64,000 bases of DNA from Prevotella sp. GTDB lineage: Bacteria > Bacteroidota > Bacteroidia > Bacteroidales > Bacteroidaceae. Within the stretch, counting starts at the first letter, position 1. Each line of letters starts with the position of its first letter. This document shows, one piece after another, positions 53,483 through 62,014 of this stretch. Under the pieces are notes generated by a model, which saw only the letters and a program-made list of their open reading frames with translations, had not been told where the DNA came from and made no database searches. The translations under genes and the position numbers were made by a program. The stretch is from positions 159,620-223,619 of the forward strand of contig JAFZSL010000056.1 of NCBI GenBank assembly GCA_017619375.1. Reading direction: 5' to 3'.

Positions 53483-53872
53483 TCACGATAGCCAAGCAAA
53501 AACAACCATCGCCAGCAGTCCATTGAGGAAAAGAGTAATGGCAATGCAAAGCATTTTGATCTCGGAAATCTTCTCATCCATCTGCTTGATGACTTTGTCC
53601 ATCTTCGAGTCCAACACCTTTTCCACCTCCTTGGGTGTTGCCTTCATATGTGCGAGGGCAGTGTTAATCAACTCCACTGAACGGGCATCCAATCTTGTTG
53701 TTACACCCGACTCTTGTATGGTGGCGAATTTGGTGTTTAACTCCGTCATCTGCTCATGCAGTTTTTCTGCTGATTGGTTTGCATCCTGAAGGCTCTCGTG
53801 AATGTCCTTCTTCTTGACCGGCGCAGCCTTCTGGCTGCTTGTCGGTCTTACTGGGTAATTCTTGTTTGTCAT
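53483..53872 (-). CDS. Small coiled-coil membrane protein of the mobilization operon
   Basis: A 129-residue protein: a basic N-terminus, a coiled-coil region (about residues 25-100, rich in Glu, Lys and Gln) and one C-terminal membrane helix (LCIAITLFLNGLLAMVVFAW). It lies 24 bases after the relaxase gene, so it may help mobilization, for example by tying the relaxosome to the membrane; this is inferred from position only. Confidence 0.7.
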   Translation of the reverse strand: MTNKNYPVRPTSSQKAAPVKKKDIHESLQDANQSAEKLHEQMTELNTKFATIQESGVTTRLDARSVELINTALAHMKATPKEVEKVLDSKMDKVIKQMDEKISEIKMLCIAITLFLNGLLAMVVFAWLS

Positions 53873-53896
53873 TTATTATCCTTTCTTTTGGGGTTT

Positions 53897-54880
53897 TTAC
53901 ATTGAATATCCTTTGTTCTTATTTTCATTATAATCGTCATCATAGCTCCTTCGGTTATGTCCAACCTCATCCTCGCGGTTGCGGGAATGTGCGTTCGAGA
54001 CACGTGCGTTCAGAACCGATGACAGTGATGGAGGTGGAATATGGGCTCCATTGCTGGAGTTACGTCGGATGGGATATGCATGGTCTGCAGCCATTGTTTG
54101 CCTGTACCTCCCTGAGTGTATCAGCTTCCAGGTGTTATCGATTCGCCCGAGCGTGAGGTCGCGGTCGATGGCGCTTGCCTTGTAGAGTGTTCCCGACTTG
54201 GAGGCAATGTAATAACCTTGCAACCTGCCACTTTTGGAGTAGGCCTCCTGAACAGAAAAGCCCTCCCTGGCCATCTTCACCTTGAACACCTCGAATGTGT
54301 AGCATGACATACTATTCAGAGTCCGGAACGCAGCCTCGCGTATCTCGGCCTTGTTCTTCTGTGACACATTCTCCGCATTGGTGAAACCACGTTCTCGGCT
54401 AATGTCATTGGCCACCCTCACCGCCTTCCGTCCGATGTTGGAGTCCGATACCACGGTGCCGTCGGGCAGCACACGGTTGGCCAGCACGTGCCAGTGCCGC
54501 AGCTTCACGTTGTGGTCGGTGCGCTCATGCTGGTACGCTATCCACTGCATGCTTGCGAACTGTTTCTCAGACAAGCCAAGTTGTATGACCATCAGCCTGT
54601 GCATGTACTCCTCGACGAGCTGGCGGCATTCGTCCTGGGTGCCGACAGCCCCGGCATCCGACTCTGACAAGGTGATGACGATGTCAAAGTAGCATTTCGT
54701 GAGGTTGGGGTGGCTCATCTCCTGGATGTCTCTCATCTCACGTGTAATCTCCCCCGGCGTTCCGCCGTAGAGATTGTGGCGGCAGGCCTCGCTGGCGACA
54801 TGCTCACGACCAATGGTCTTGTTCGCGTCATACTCCAGCTTGGCCGTGCCGTAACTGATGGATCTTGCCTTAGACACCAT
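53897..54880 (-). CDS. MobP/VirD2-type relaxase
   Basis: A 327-residue relaxase for mobilization. Motifs seen: an N-terminal GTAKLEYDANKT region with a possible catalytic Tyr and the histidine block AYQHERTDHNVKLRHWHVLAN, a variant of the H-x-D-x-x-H-x-H-x3-N metal site. The C-terminal 80 residues are basic and disordered. Its start overlaps the mobC stop by 11 bases. It differs in family from the MobV enzyme in element 1. Confidence 0.85.
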   Translation of the reverse strand: MVSKARSISYGTAKLEYDANKTIGREHVASEACRHNLYGGTPGEITREMRDIQEMSHPNLTKCYFDIVITLSESDAGAVGTQDECRQLVEEYMHRLMVIQLGLSEKQFASMQWIAYQHERTDHNVKLRHWHVLANRVLPDGTVVSDSNIGRKAVRVANDISRERGFTNAENVSQKNKAEIREAAFRTLNSMSCYTFEVFKVKMAREGFSVQEAYSKSGRLQGYYIASKSGTLYKASAIDRDLTLGRIDNTWKLIHSGRYRQTMAADHAYPIRRNSSNGAHIPPPSLSSVLNARVSNAHSRNREDEVGHNRRSYDDDYNENKNKGYSM

Positions 54881-55166
54881 AGACGATCTCTTTTAATCTT
54901 AGTGCCAGGTCGGCCACCTCGACCATCATGGACTTGTACTTGCCCTGCCTGAAGAGGTTGGTGATATGCACCATGTCGGCGCACAGCTTCCTCACGTCGG
55001 TGAGCGTTTCGAGTTCCTCGTCCGTCAGCCGCTTTCTCGGACGGTAGCCGAGGATGACCTGACGGCAGTAGTTGGAAGTGGACAGTCCACATTCGCTTGC
55101 GTTCTTCCGGATGAGGTCGGCTTCAAGCTCCTCACATCGGAAATCCATTTTTGAAGATTTTTTCAT
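54870..55166 (-). CDS. mobC: MobC-type mobilization accessory protein
   Basis: A 98-residue MobC/ribbon-helix-helix-like protein: basic start (MDFRCEELEADLIRKNASEC), then GLSTSNYCRQVILGYRPRKR, the typical MobC block, and a C-terminal helix. It helps the relaxase open oriT. Overlaps the relaxase gene. The 320-base A+T-rich region before it is the likely oriT. Confidence 0.85.
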   Translation of the reverse strand: MKKSSKMDFRCEELEADLIRKNASECGLSTSNYCRQVILGYRPRKRLTDEELETLTDVRKLCADMVHITNLFRQGKYKSMMVEVADLALRLKEIVYGV

Positions 55167-55486
55167 AATTCATTTTTTTATAAAATTATACTTTTCAATT
55201 TTTCTATTTTTGTAATTTTTGATTTCTCAATTTATATATTTTCGTATTTTTCGTAATGCAACAATCATTCAATACCATAATATACGATTATATGATTTCT
55301 GTAATAAACTGATAACCTATCTACGTATCAGGCCTATGTTCACACACCCATTTTGCAACCAACGGGAGCGAACCGAAACACCGTTTTTGTACGACAAAAA
55401 CACTTCTTGCAATATACTCTCAAACTCATTCCCTATCGGTCTTTCGTTTTCGGCATATTGGGATGTTCCAAAGATTCCTCCATCCA
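55167..55486. other. A+T-rich region before mobC, oriT candidate
   Basis: No gene. It contains an inverted repeat GTTTTTGT-ACG-ACAAAAAC (55383-55401) next to ACGGGAGCGAAC and a very A+T-rich run next to mobC. Placement before mobC-relaxase fits an origin of transfer, but no nic site is recognised. Confidence 0.4.
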
Positions 55487-56509
55487 TCAGGCATTGTCAA
55501 CAATCTCCAATTTCAACTTGTCTATCAAGACCTGGAGACAAGGTTTCCTATCAACCATCAACCGAAGAGTGATGACTTGGGAGGGTTCGTTCAACAGATA
55601 GTCTGCGATGTCAAGCCCCTTCTCTTTTTCCTCTTTCGTCACGTGCTTTTCAAGATAGTCATACACACTGGCGTCTATCCCTTGCAACCGCATCTGGCAG
55701 GCTTTCCCTTGCCAGTTGGCCATTTGTCCGAGGTCGGGGAACAGCATCACCTTCCTGCCTTTGAGGATTTCAAGGTTGGCCTTGCCGAACATACCTCCAG
55801 AACCGCCCGTAGCAAGCCATACGAATTTGGGAAGATGGTATGAGGCGATGACGACCGTCTTCTCACTCTCGACTATTCCCACTGGGAGGTCAGGATGGGC
55901 GGGCAACAAGTGTTCGCCGAAGAAACACTGGTGGATGCGCTCATGGGGAATCCCCGTCAACGTGTGCGCCCAGGTGGGATGGATGTCCTTGCGGCGGTGG
56001 CCGCTGATATCATCGTATAGCATGACCTTGGCATCACGTATGCGCCCCTCCACGTCCACCTGCCAGAATGCGCAGGAGCCTTTTTTGTTCTTGGAAGTGC
56101 CAATATGGAACCTACTCATCATGTCTTTTGCCGCATTCTCCCCGAACCTGCTTTTGAGGAACAAATAGAAATTGTTCTTATGATAGTATCTCATACTTTG
56201 CTCCATCATTGAGGCCGGGAAGTAATACGGCTCCACTTGTGGCTTTGGAGGTGCGGGTACGAAGGAGGGGATGGGACTTGCGTCCAATTCCCCTTTCGTT
56301 TCCGGGTGATCACGGAAGAACTGCTTCGGTGGGTAGTGGTAACCGCAGTTGTTCTCACGGTTGCACCTGCCGACATAAGGGGGAAAGGAAATACTCCCCT
56401 CTGTGTCAATATAAGGTACGAAGCAGCGCCTGTGGTGGCAGTTGGGACAATCTGTTCTGTCGGACGGTACCTTGTAGGGCTTCAGTCTGAATCGGTAATT
56501 ATTCTCCAT
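55487..56509 (-). CDS. DUF6371-like protein with CHC2-type zinc finger and toprim-like domain
   Basis: A 340-residue protein. The N-terminal zinc-binding part has DCPNCHHRRCFVPY and VGRCNRENNCGYHYPPKQF, like the CHC2 finger of primases. The C-terminal part has a toprim-like layout: VGIVESEKTVVIASYH with Glu and VMLFPDLGQMANWQG with Asp. It matches the Bacteroidota mobile-element family DUF6371, thought to prime replication together with the DUF3987 helicase encoded upstream. The ATG at 56509 is preferred because the 27 codons before it lie in a duplicated leader. Confidence 0.72.
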   Translation of the reverse strand: MENNYRFRLKPYKVPSDRTDCPNCHHRRCFVPYIDTEGSISFPPYVGRCNRENNCGYHYPPKQFFRDHPETKGELDASPIPSFVPAPPKPQVEPYYFPASMMEQSMRYYHKNNFYLFLKSRFGENAAKDMMSRFHIGTSKNKKGSCAFWQVDVEGRIRDAKVMLYDDISGHRRKDIHPTWAHTLTGIPHERIHQCFFGEHLLPAHPDLPVGIVESEKTVVIASYHLPKFVWLATGGSGGMFGKANLEILKGRKVMLFPDLGQMANWQGKACQMRLQGIDASVYDYLEKHVTKEEKEKGLDIADYLLNEPSQVITLRLMVDRKPCLQVLIDKLKLEIVDNA

Positions 56510-56527
56510 AAGTTCATCATTTTCAAT

Positions 56528-56673
56528 GTTTGAACCTTGGACTTTTGAGCCTTTGAGCCTTTCGGGGGGTCGAGAGGGGTAAAAGTCCATCTTTTTACTT
56601 GTTTGAACCTTGAGCTTTTGAGCCTTTGAACCTTTCGGGGTTGGAAAGGGTCAAAAGTTCATAGGCTCATAGG
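56528..56673. repeat. 73-bp imperfect tandem repeat in the primase leader
   Basis: GTTTGAACCTTGGACTTTTG (from 56528) returns from 56601 with few changes; the period is 73. On the minus strand each copy begins with an ATG-A/GACTTTT word followed by C-rich sequence. It lies between the two primase/helicase genes and runs into the end of the DUF3987-type gene. Confidence 0.8.
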
Positions 56674-58134
56674 GTCATCATCGGGGTTTGGGTGAACTTT
56701 TCGGTAGCAACCATGCCCGGTCTTCTCCAGAATCCCGTACACGTCCCTGCATTTGTTCAGGAAACGCTTCATCGTGCTCTTGGACTTTCCGATTGAAACA
56801 CCAAAGGTGTACGCTTCGGCAGCCGTGAACTCGTCAGGCATCCTGTCGAACAAGAGCATGTCCTTGTCGGCCTCGGAGGTCTGTCCCATGTGACGATACG
56901 CTTTCTTCTCCATATGCCTGAAATATTCAGCCAACCCAATGGCCGACTTGACGGATGTCTCGTCGATGACCTCTCGGCTGCAATCCTTTTCACAGAAGGA
57001 GCGCACAACCTGGAGAACCAAACTGAACCGCACGGCGTAGGTCTCCAGTTTGCCATAGAATCCCTTGAGGTAGCCGTCTTCGGTCTCCTGCCATGCCTTG
57101 CCGTTCTCAACATTTTTCCATTTGCACAGCATCTCCTTTGCTTCCTTGCTGAACTGCAAAATATGTGGACAGACGTCACCATTCTCGTCATACTCTGAAG
57201 GTACCTCCAGTATTATTCTCACAAGTGCGTTCCACTCATCGATGACGCTTTGTGGAGCATGCTGCGTTTTCCATCCCGGCATCTCGTTGATGTCGGGAAA
57301 GACTTTCAGCAGGCGTGATGCAAAACCGTTCATCAGCCGTTTGCCTCCGAAGAGTTCGGGGAGGATTCCCGGCTGCGTGCCGCCGATGACTGACACGTAA
57401 GGGTGCTGGATGGAGAAGGAGTCCTCGGAACTCTTGCGATTGCACTTGATCTCGTCGCCGTTGAAGAGCTGGAGCCAGTACGCCTCGTCGTTACCCCTGC
57501 TGTACCTTGACATGTTTCCCAGAAAGGAGTCCAGCTCATCGACGTGCATCAGCACGCCGCGACGGTTCTTGTCGAGAGCTGCGTACAACCCCTCAATCGT
57601 CGTGTTGGTGGTCACCACCGACTTCCAAACGGGTTTGATGGGACTCTTCTCAAAACCGTTCGCTTCACGTTCCTCCCTGGGCAGTTCCATAGCTTTGTCA
57701 TATATCTCCTTCTCCTTGCGGTAGAGATTGCATAGTTCGGCATCGTAGAGATGGAAAGGCCTGACCGCCAACCTGAGCGGCGGTGTCTTGCCGCAGCTGT
57801 GGGGACCGACCAACACCATGAAGATGATGGGCGAGACAATCCATGTGGTGGAGAACTGGCACGCCCACTGGTTGCCCACGGCTGCGGCAAGGACGGTGAG
57901 CATGGAGGCACCAAGATAGTCAAGGTTATGCCCCTCGTCGTCGTGAAGGATTCTCGCAATCCTCTGCAGCTTTTCGGGAAAGATGTCGATGGGGAAAGCA
58001 AGCGACTTCTCGTCGACAGCAGATACCAATGCCGGCTCAGGTTGGAGGAATCTGTCAGTGTCCAGACGATCAACATAGTCCATAATAGACTTCTGAGCGT
58101 TTTCTGAACTGATGCTAAGTAACCCGTCTTTCAT
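56659..58134 (-). CDS. DUF3987-type primase-helicase
   Basis: A 491-residue ATPase. Walker A variant LVGPHSCGKTPPLRLAVRPF is at about residue 132. Walker B-like LMHVDELDSFLGNMSRY is near residue 220, and VSVIGGTQPGILPELFGG lies in the sensor region. The family DUF3987 occurs on Bacteroidota mobile elements and replaces the RepA-like helicase of element 1. The start overlaps the DUF3853-like stop (ATGA), as in element 1. The C-terminal 90 residues may be a winged helix (DEFTAAEAYTFGVSIGKS). Confidence 0.83.
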   Translation of the reverse strand: MKDGLLSISSENAQKSIMDYVDRLDTDRFLQPEPALVSAVDEKSLAFPIDIFPEKLQRIARILHDDEGHNLDYLGASMLTVLAAAVGNQWACQFSTTWIVSPIIFMVLVGPHSCGKTPPLRLAVRPFHLYDAELCNLYRKEKEIYDKAMELPREEREANGFEKSPIKPVWKSVVTTNTTIEGLYAALDKNRRGVLMHVDELDSFLGNMSRYSRGNDEAYWLQLFNGDEIKCNRKSSEDSFSIQHPYVSVIGGTQPGILPELFGGKRLMNGFASRLLKVFPDINEMPGWKTQHAPQSVIDEWNALVRIILEVPSEYDENGDVCPHILQFSKEAKEMLCKWKNVENGKAWQETEDGYLKGFYGKLETYAVRFSLVLQVVRSFCEKDCSREVIDETSVKSAIGLAEYFRHMEKKAYRHMGQTSEADKDMLLFDRMPDEFTAAEAYTFGVSIGKSKSTMKRFLNKCRDVYGILEKTGHGCYRKVHPNPDDDPMSL

Positions 58135-58547
58135 CTGCCTGTCCTTCCTTGATTGGTTGATACTCGACTTGACGAAATTTCCAGAACCGAGGGGAAACTC
58201 TGTTTCAGGTCTGATGAGTCACCATCCACGTCCACAGCCCCTGCCTTCATCCTGTTTCCGAACAGTTGGAGGGCGAGTTCCGCGTCAACAACGATTTTCC
58301 GTTTCACCTGGGTAATGGCAGCGTCGATGATGCCGCTCTGCTTGATGCGCTCGGCGGTGGACTTGCTGCAACCGAACAGGTCGCAGATACCGTCCAGCCC
58401 GAAGACGAAACGCTTCTTCGGCTCTTCCTCCCTGCCCTTTTCCGTATCCTGTAGAGTGCTTTTCATCAGTGCGACGAACTCACGTCCGCTCAATTGCCAG
58501 ATGGGCTTGTCCAGCAATGTGCTGATTTCTATGTTTCTCTTATTCAT
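58131..58547 (-). CDS. DUF3853-family DNA-binding-like protein (element 2)
   Basis: A 138-residue paralogue of the element 1 protein: GLDGICDLFGCSKSTAERIK, then SGIIDAAITQVKRKIVVDAE and LALQL are nearly the same, and the C-terminus is longer. Coupled by ATGA to the helicase gene. Probably a regulator or replication accessory protein. Confidence 0.8.
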   Translation of the reverse strand: MNKRNIEISTLLDKPIWQLSGREFVALMKSTLQDTEKGREEEPKKRFVFGLDGICDLFGCSKSTAERIKQSGIIDAAITQVKRKIVVDAELALQLFGNRMKAGAVDVDGDSSDLKQSFPSVLEISSSRVSTNQGRTGR

Positions 58548-58753
58548 AAATTATTATTTGTTAGATTTTTAATTATCGTGTTACAAATAGAAAGTGTAAA
58601 AGAAAATCCGTGACCATTCGTTGATGATCACGGATGCAAAAATAGGGTTTTCTTATGGGGATGGAAAGAAACAAAAAAGTTATTTTCGGGCGTCAGAATT
58701 AAACATACCGTCCTTAAGAATTATTATGAATTGACCTAATGAAAACACTATTT
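58548..58753. other. A+T-rich gap before the DUF3853-like gene of element 2
   Basis: 206 bases with no gene or clear terminator. The word GTGACCATTCGTTGATGATCACGGAT holds a short inverted repeat GTGA..TCAC that may be an operator. Confidence 0.35.
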
Positions 58754-59890
58754 TCATAAGTCGAATTCGTTTTCTTCATCCTCTTCTTTCTTATTCTTGT
58801 AGGGCTTGAAATAGACATCCAGAGCCTTCACCTTCAATCTTGCGACAACCTGCTTCTCATGGGAAAGGGAACAAGGAATTTTCGGGTTCTTCTGACATAT
58901 CCTCTCGAGTTCCTTGTATCTCGCCTGGGCCTTGCAACATCCCTTTATCCCGGCATTGGGAAAGGCATTCTGCAGGGCACGATGGAAGGTGGTGTAGGCC
59001 ACATCTGAGATGAGCTTGTTGTGGCGCAGGTTCATCAGCAGGTAGGCGATGTCGACGTCGGACTTCCTCCTTCCAAGAACCAGGCCAATCAGTTCGATGA
59101 CGTTGGGATTGGAAATGAGCTCATCCAGCCTGCTGCAATCCACCCGCTTGCCCTGGCTTTGCCCTGGCGTGGCAAGTTGCAGTCCCTTGTTGATGTCCTC
59201 GCGTGCATTTTCATCTTTCAACTTCCTGACAAAACTCTTCCAGTCCATCCGCCGGGCGCCCATTTTGAAACTGTACACAACGAATACTTTGAAGGCTAAC
59301 CTGAAAATCCACCTAAAGAAAATCCCGACATGGTTGTTCTTGAGATGGTTCGCATAGATGGTGGCCATGTCTGTCTGTCCGTTATCGAAGATCATCCAGT
59401 AGTAATAGCAGAATACCATCTTGTCTTTGGTCCGTATCTTTTTGGCGATGACATACTCCACTGCTTCTATCTCAGGTTTCATACCGACGACCATCTTATC
59501 GTACTCGCTCGATGTTTCTTTCACTACTTTATCCATCGCAGAGTCCAACAATTCCATGGTCTCCGCATAATTGGCATCTTCAAGAAGTGATTCCTCATCC
59601 TCTTCTCCGTCGCATTCTTCCACATCAGATGTCAACTCCTCCATGAAGGAGTCATATTCTTCCTCCATTTCGGAATCCAATTCTTCAATGGTTGATTCTG
59701 CCTCTTGTCCGATGTCATCAGGGACAAAGCTTCTCAGCATCCCAATGACCTCTTCGTGAATCCTCATGTCGCCCTCTGAGATTGCCTTGTCCACCATTTC
59801 CTTGAACTCTGAATACACATCTTGGTTGTCGGCATACCATGCAGCGAGAACCTTCTTGACTTCTGTGATTAATTTGTTGCGCATAGCCAT
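58754..59890 (-). CDS. Unrecognised 378-residue acidic protein in the cargo slot of element 2
   Basis: I do not recognise a function; it may belong to the family called DUF6043, from memory only. The N-terminal half is helical and strongly acidic (about residues 60-110, runs of Glu and Asp). Then comes KKIRTKDKMVFCYYYWMIFD and an aromatic hydrophobic stretch (FFRWIFRLAFKVFVVYSF) that could be a buried helix or membrane contact. The C-terminal half is basic and has RRKSDVDIAYLLMNLRHNKL and TTFHRALQNAFPNAGIKGCC, then a Lys-rich part and an acidic end. It lies between integrase and the DUF3853-like gene, exactly where element 1 carries its AAA ATPase and RloB. That position suggests an accessory, perhaps defensive, role. 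Confidence 0.6.
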   Translation of the reverse strand: MAMRNKLITEVKKVLAAWYADNQDVYSEFKEMVDKAISEGDMRIHEEVIGMLRSFVPDDIGQEAESTIEELDSEMEEEYDSFMEELTSDVEECDGEEDEESLLEDANYAETMELLDSAMDKVVKETSSEYDKMVVGMKPEIEAVEYVIAKKIRTKDKMVFCYYYWMIFDNGQTDMATIYANHLKNNHVGIFFRWIFRLAFKVFVVYSFKMGARRMDWKSFVRKLKDENAREDINKGLQLATPGQSQGKRVDCSRLDELISNPNVIELIGLVLGRRKSDVDIAYLLMNLRHNKLISDVAYTTFHRALQNAFPNAGIKGCCKAQARYKELERICQKNPKIPCSLSHEKQVVARLKVKALDVYFKPYKNKKEEDEENEFDL

Positions 59891-59896
59891 ACCTTT

Positions 59897-61444
59897 TTAT
59901 GAGTTCGACATAAGACGTTCCAGTTCTTTCTTCGTCAGCGAAATCAAGGCCTCCTTCAAGTCCTCGTCAGAGAACCTATCCAACTTTTTCAACAGTTCCT
60001 CCCTTTTAGATGCGGCCAAGGACTCTTCCGTTTCCATTTTTATCAAAAGGCGGTTGTATTTGAAACATTGCTCGATGGGAAAGGCCATATATCTCTTGGT
60101 AATCATGCCTGTATTGCCAATACTATGCCCCATCGCCTCACTGATGTACTCCATCGGTACCCCGGCGATGTTAAGGTTCGTGGCGAATGAATGGCGACAC
60201 CATGTTCCCGTGGGTGACTGCGTCCAACCCAACGACTCGGCCACTTTCTTCATTCGGTCGGCAATATTCTTTCCCTCCTGCTTGATTTTGTTACGCTGTT
60301 TGACCTCATCTTCTTTCAAGGCATCTCCCAACAAGAAGGGAAAGACAAGGGTGTTTGGTTGTGGTTTTGCCGCATAAGCGTCAAGAATCTCTTTCACTGG
60401 TTCAATGATAGGGATGATGACTTCCATCCCTGCTCCCTCGTGTGCCTTGTTGTGTGTCTTATGTCGAACGAACTGAAGAATTCGAGCATTGGAATCGTAG
60501 TAATGTTGATTATACCGCAACATTGCCAAATCGACAAGATTGCATCCATTCGACAAATACTGCATGAGGAACATACCAAGGGAAAGATACACCAGTTCTC
60601 GGGCTTTGTCTGTCTTGACAGAATAGGAAGGGTTGTCTGGCTTGCCTTCAAGGAAGAGTGGAAGGTTAAGGTCACGGTTCTTCCAATGATAGAATAGCTC
60701 TGTCATTTGGTCGACATTGAGATATTTGTCTTTCCGGGAGTTGCCAATGGGGATTGATACCTTGGTCTTTCCCCTACCGAACATATAATTGCGCTGCATG
60801 ATGAAGCCCTTCTCGATGCAGCGGTTGACAATCACACGGCAGGAACGCAGGTAAATGGCTTGCGTTGTCACGGAGATGCCCTTGTCTTTCATTGCCGCAA
60901 CCCACCTATCAACGATTTCCTTGCTGATGGCAAAACCTTCGAATCTGGTGAATCCAGACAACGAGACAAAGCACCTGTAAGCACTCTTGTAACTGTCTGC
61001 TGTACCAGCTTTTCCATCATGGATCATCTCCTCGATGGTGTTTTCCCATTCTTCCACAAAGGAGTTGCTTTTGTTCCTACCTGTCAGTATGGTCTTGATT
61101 CTTTCCAAGGTCAAGATTCCTGTCTGATGCAGTTCCTCCACCATGGTGACATAAGTGGAGAAGGTGTTTGACAAGCGCTGCTTGCGTTCAAAGTTAGTTT
61201 CCACCAGCCCTCGATGTTCACCCTGACCTGTGGCACTCATCATCTTAGTCAGCTCCTCATGAGAATAATGCTCGCCCAAAGAATGATAGATGCGCTTCCT
61301 ATTGATGGAAAAGCAAATACATAAAGGATACTCGGCACCGCCATCGGGATGTCTTACATCAAGCAACAATGAAATGCTACACATTCCAACTCTTGTTCTG
61401 AATAGCTTGCCGGCTATTCTGTCTTCTTTTTTCTTTTTTGTCAT
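59897..61444 (-). CDS. Tyrosine recombinase (integrase) of element 2
   Basis: A 515-residue integrase homologous to that of element 1: LSNGCNLVDLAMLRYNQHYY, QFVRHKTHNKAHEG, CRHSFATNLNIAGVPMEYIS, AMGHSIGNTGMITKRYM with the Tyr nucleophile. The N-terminal domain has AEYPLCICFSINRKRIYHSLG, the arm-binding fold. It stops 6 bases before the 378-residue gene begins. The target site is unknown because no second att copy is visible. Confidence 0.9.
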   Translation of the reverse strand: MTKKKKEDRIAGKLFRTRVGMCSISLLLDVRHPDGGAEYPLCICFSINRKRIYHSLGEHYSHEELTKMMSATGQGEHRGLVETNFERKQRLSNTFSTYVTMVEELHQTGILTLERIKTILTGRNKSNSFVEEWENTIEEMIHDGKAGTADSYKSAYRCFVSLSGFTRFEGFAISKEIVDRWVAAMKDKGISVTTQAIYLRSCRVIVNRCIEKGFIMQRNYMFGRGKTKVSIPIGNSRKDKYLNVDQMTELFYHWKNRDLNLPLFLEGKPDNPSYSVKTDKARELVYLSLGMFLMQYLSNGCNLVDLAMLRYNQHYYDSNARILQFVRHKTHNKAHEGAGMEVIIPIIEPVKEILDAYAAKPQPNTLVFPFLLGDALKEDEVKQRNKIKQEGKNIADRMKKVAESLGWTQSPTGTWCRHSFATNLNIAGVPMEYISEAMGHSIGNTGMITKRYMAFPIEQCFKYNRLLIKMETEESLAASKREELLKKLDRFSDEDLKEALISLTKKELERLMSNS

Positions 61445-61684
61445 AACAGGGTCCTTTTTTAATTTTCAAGATCACATGAATCGAAAATTAAGCAGCATGA
61501 CAGAACATCTGGATTTTCCTATGCATCACTGACGATGCTTTTCCGAGACATCTGCATCAACTTAACGGTGCTGTCAGTCCATCTTGCCCGTACTCAGCAT
61601 CTGCATTAGATACATTTCCGGGATTCGCGCCCCCTTAGGAAAACCTGATGGGTGGCGGGACCCTGTTAAGATGCACAGAAAAGG

Positions 61685-61711
61685 ATTGCCTATCGGAGGC
61701 AATGCCTTTTT
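61685..61711 (+). terminator. Terminator-like hairpin
   Basis: ATTGCCT, loop ATCGG, AGGCAAT, then GCCTTTTT. No gene before it is evident, so it may end a lost gene. Confidence 0.5.
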
Positions 61712-61829
61712 CCGCAAGCAGGAGGTCACCTCTTACTTTATTCCACGCTTGGAATCTCCTGCATTTTACCATGGCCGGGAAATCGGCGCCACTCAAAACC
61801 ATGGCTGGTCAACGCTTCGTGACTTGCTG

Positions 61830-61861
61830 CAAAGGTAGTGAAAGGTGAGCGAAAAGCCAAA
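61830..61861 (-). promoter_or_regulatory. Minus-strand promoter similar to the 84-bp repeat
   Basis: TTTG (61858-61861), 20 bases, TACCTTTG (61830-61837). The surroundings (GCAAAGGTAGTGAAA and CGAAAAGCCAAAA) match the S41 promoter repeat. It could serve the element 2 integrase, with a leader of about 380 bases. Confidence 0.5.
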
Positions 61862-62006
61862 AGAATCGAAGATTATTTTGCTTTTCCGAACCGCATCCTA
61901 CTTTCGAGTGAAACTCAGAGGTAGGTATTTTCTTAGAATTCTAGAACTACGATGAGTTTTTTATAGTGATTTTTCACATTATTATAATAATTTCGGAAAT
62001 ATTTCT

Positions 62007-62014
62007 TATCTTTG
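62007..62014 (+). promoter_or_regulatory. -7 element upstream of hsdM
   Basis: TATCTTTG, 138 bases before the ATG; no good -33 box. Confidence 0.35.

Larger units (their letters stand above)
53483..61444. mobile_element. Mobilizable integrative element 2 (boundaries unresolved)
   Basis: A minus-strand set of integrase, unknown 378-residue protein, DUF3853-like protein, DUF3987-type helicase, toprim-like primase, MobC, relaxase and a small membrane protein: the same plan as element 1. No copy of the 44-bp core is found right of 61444, so the true ends are not defined; the given limits are the outermost genes. Confidence 0.7.

Noticed and set aside
61584-61838. 84-codon gene between element 2 and hsdM
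   Set aside because: It spans a hairpin and a promoter-like repeat, and its sequence has no protein-like features.
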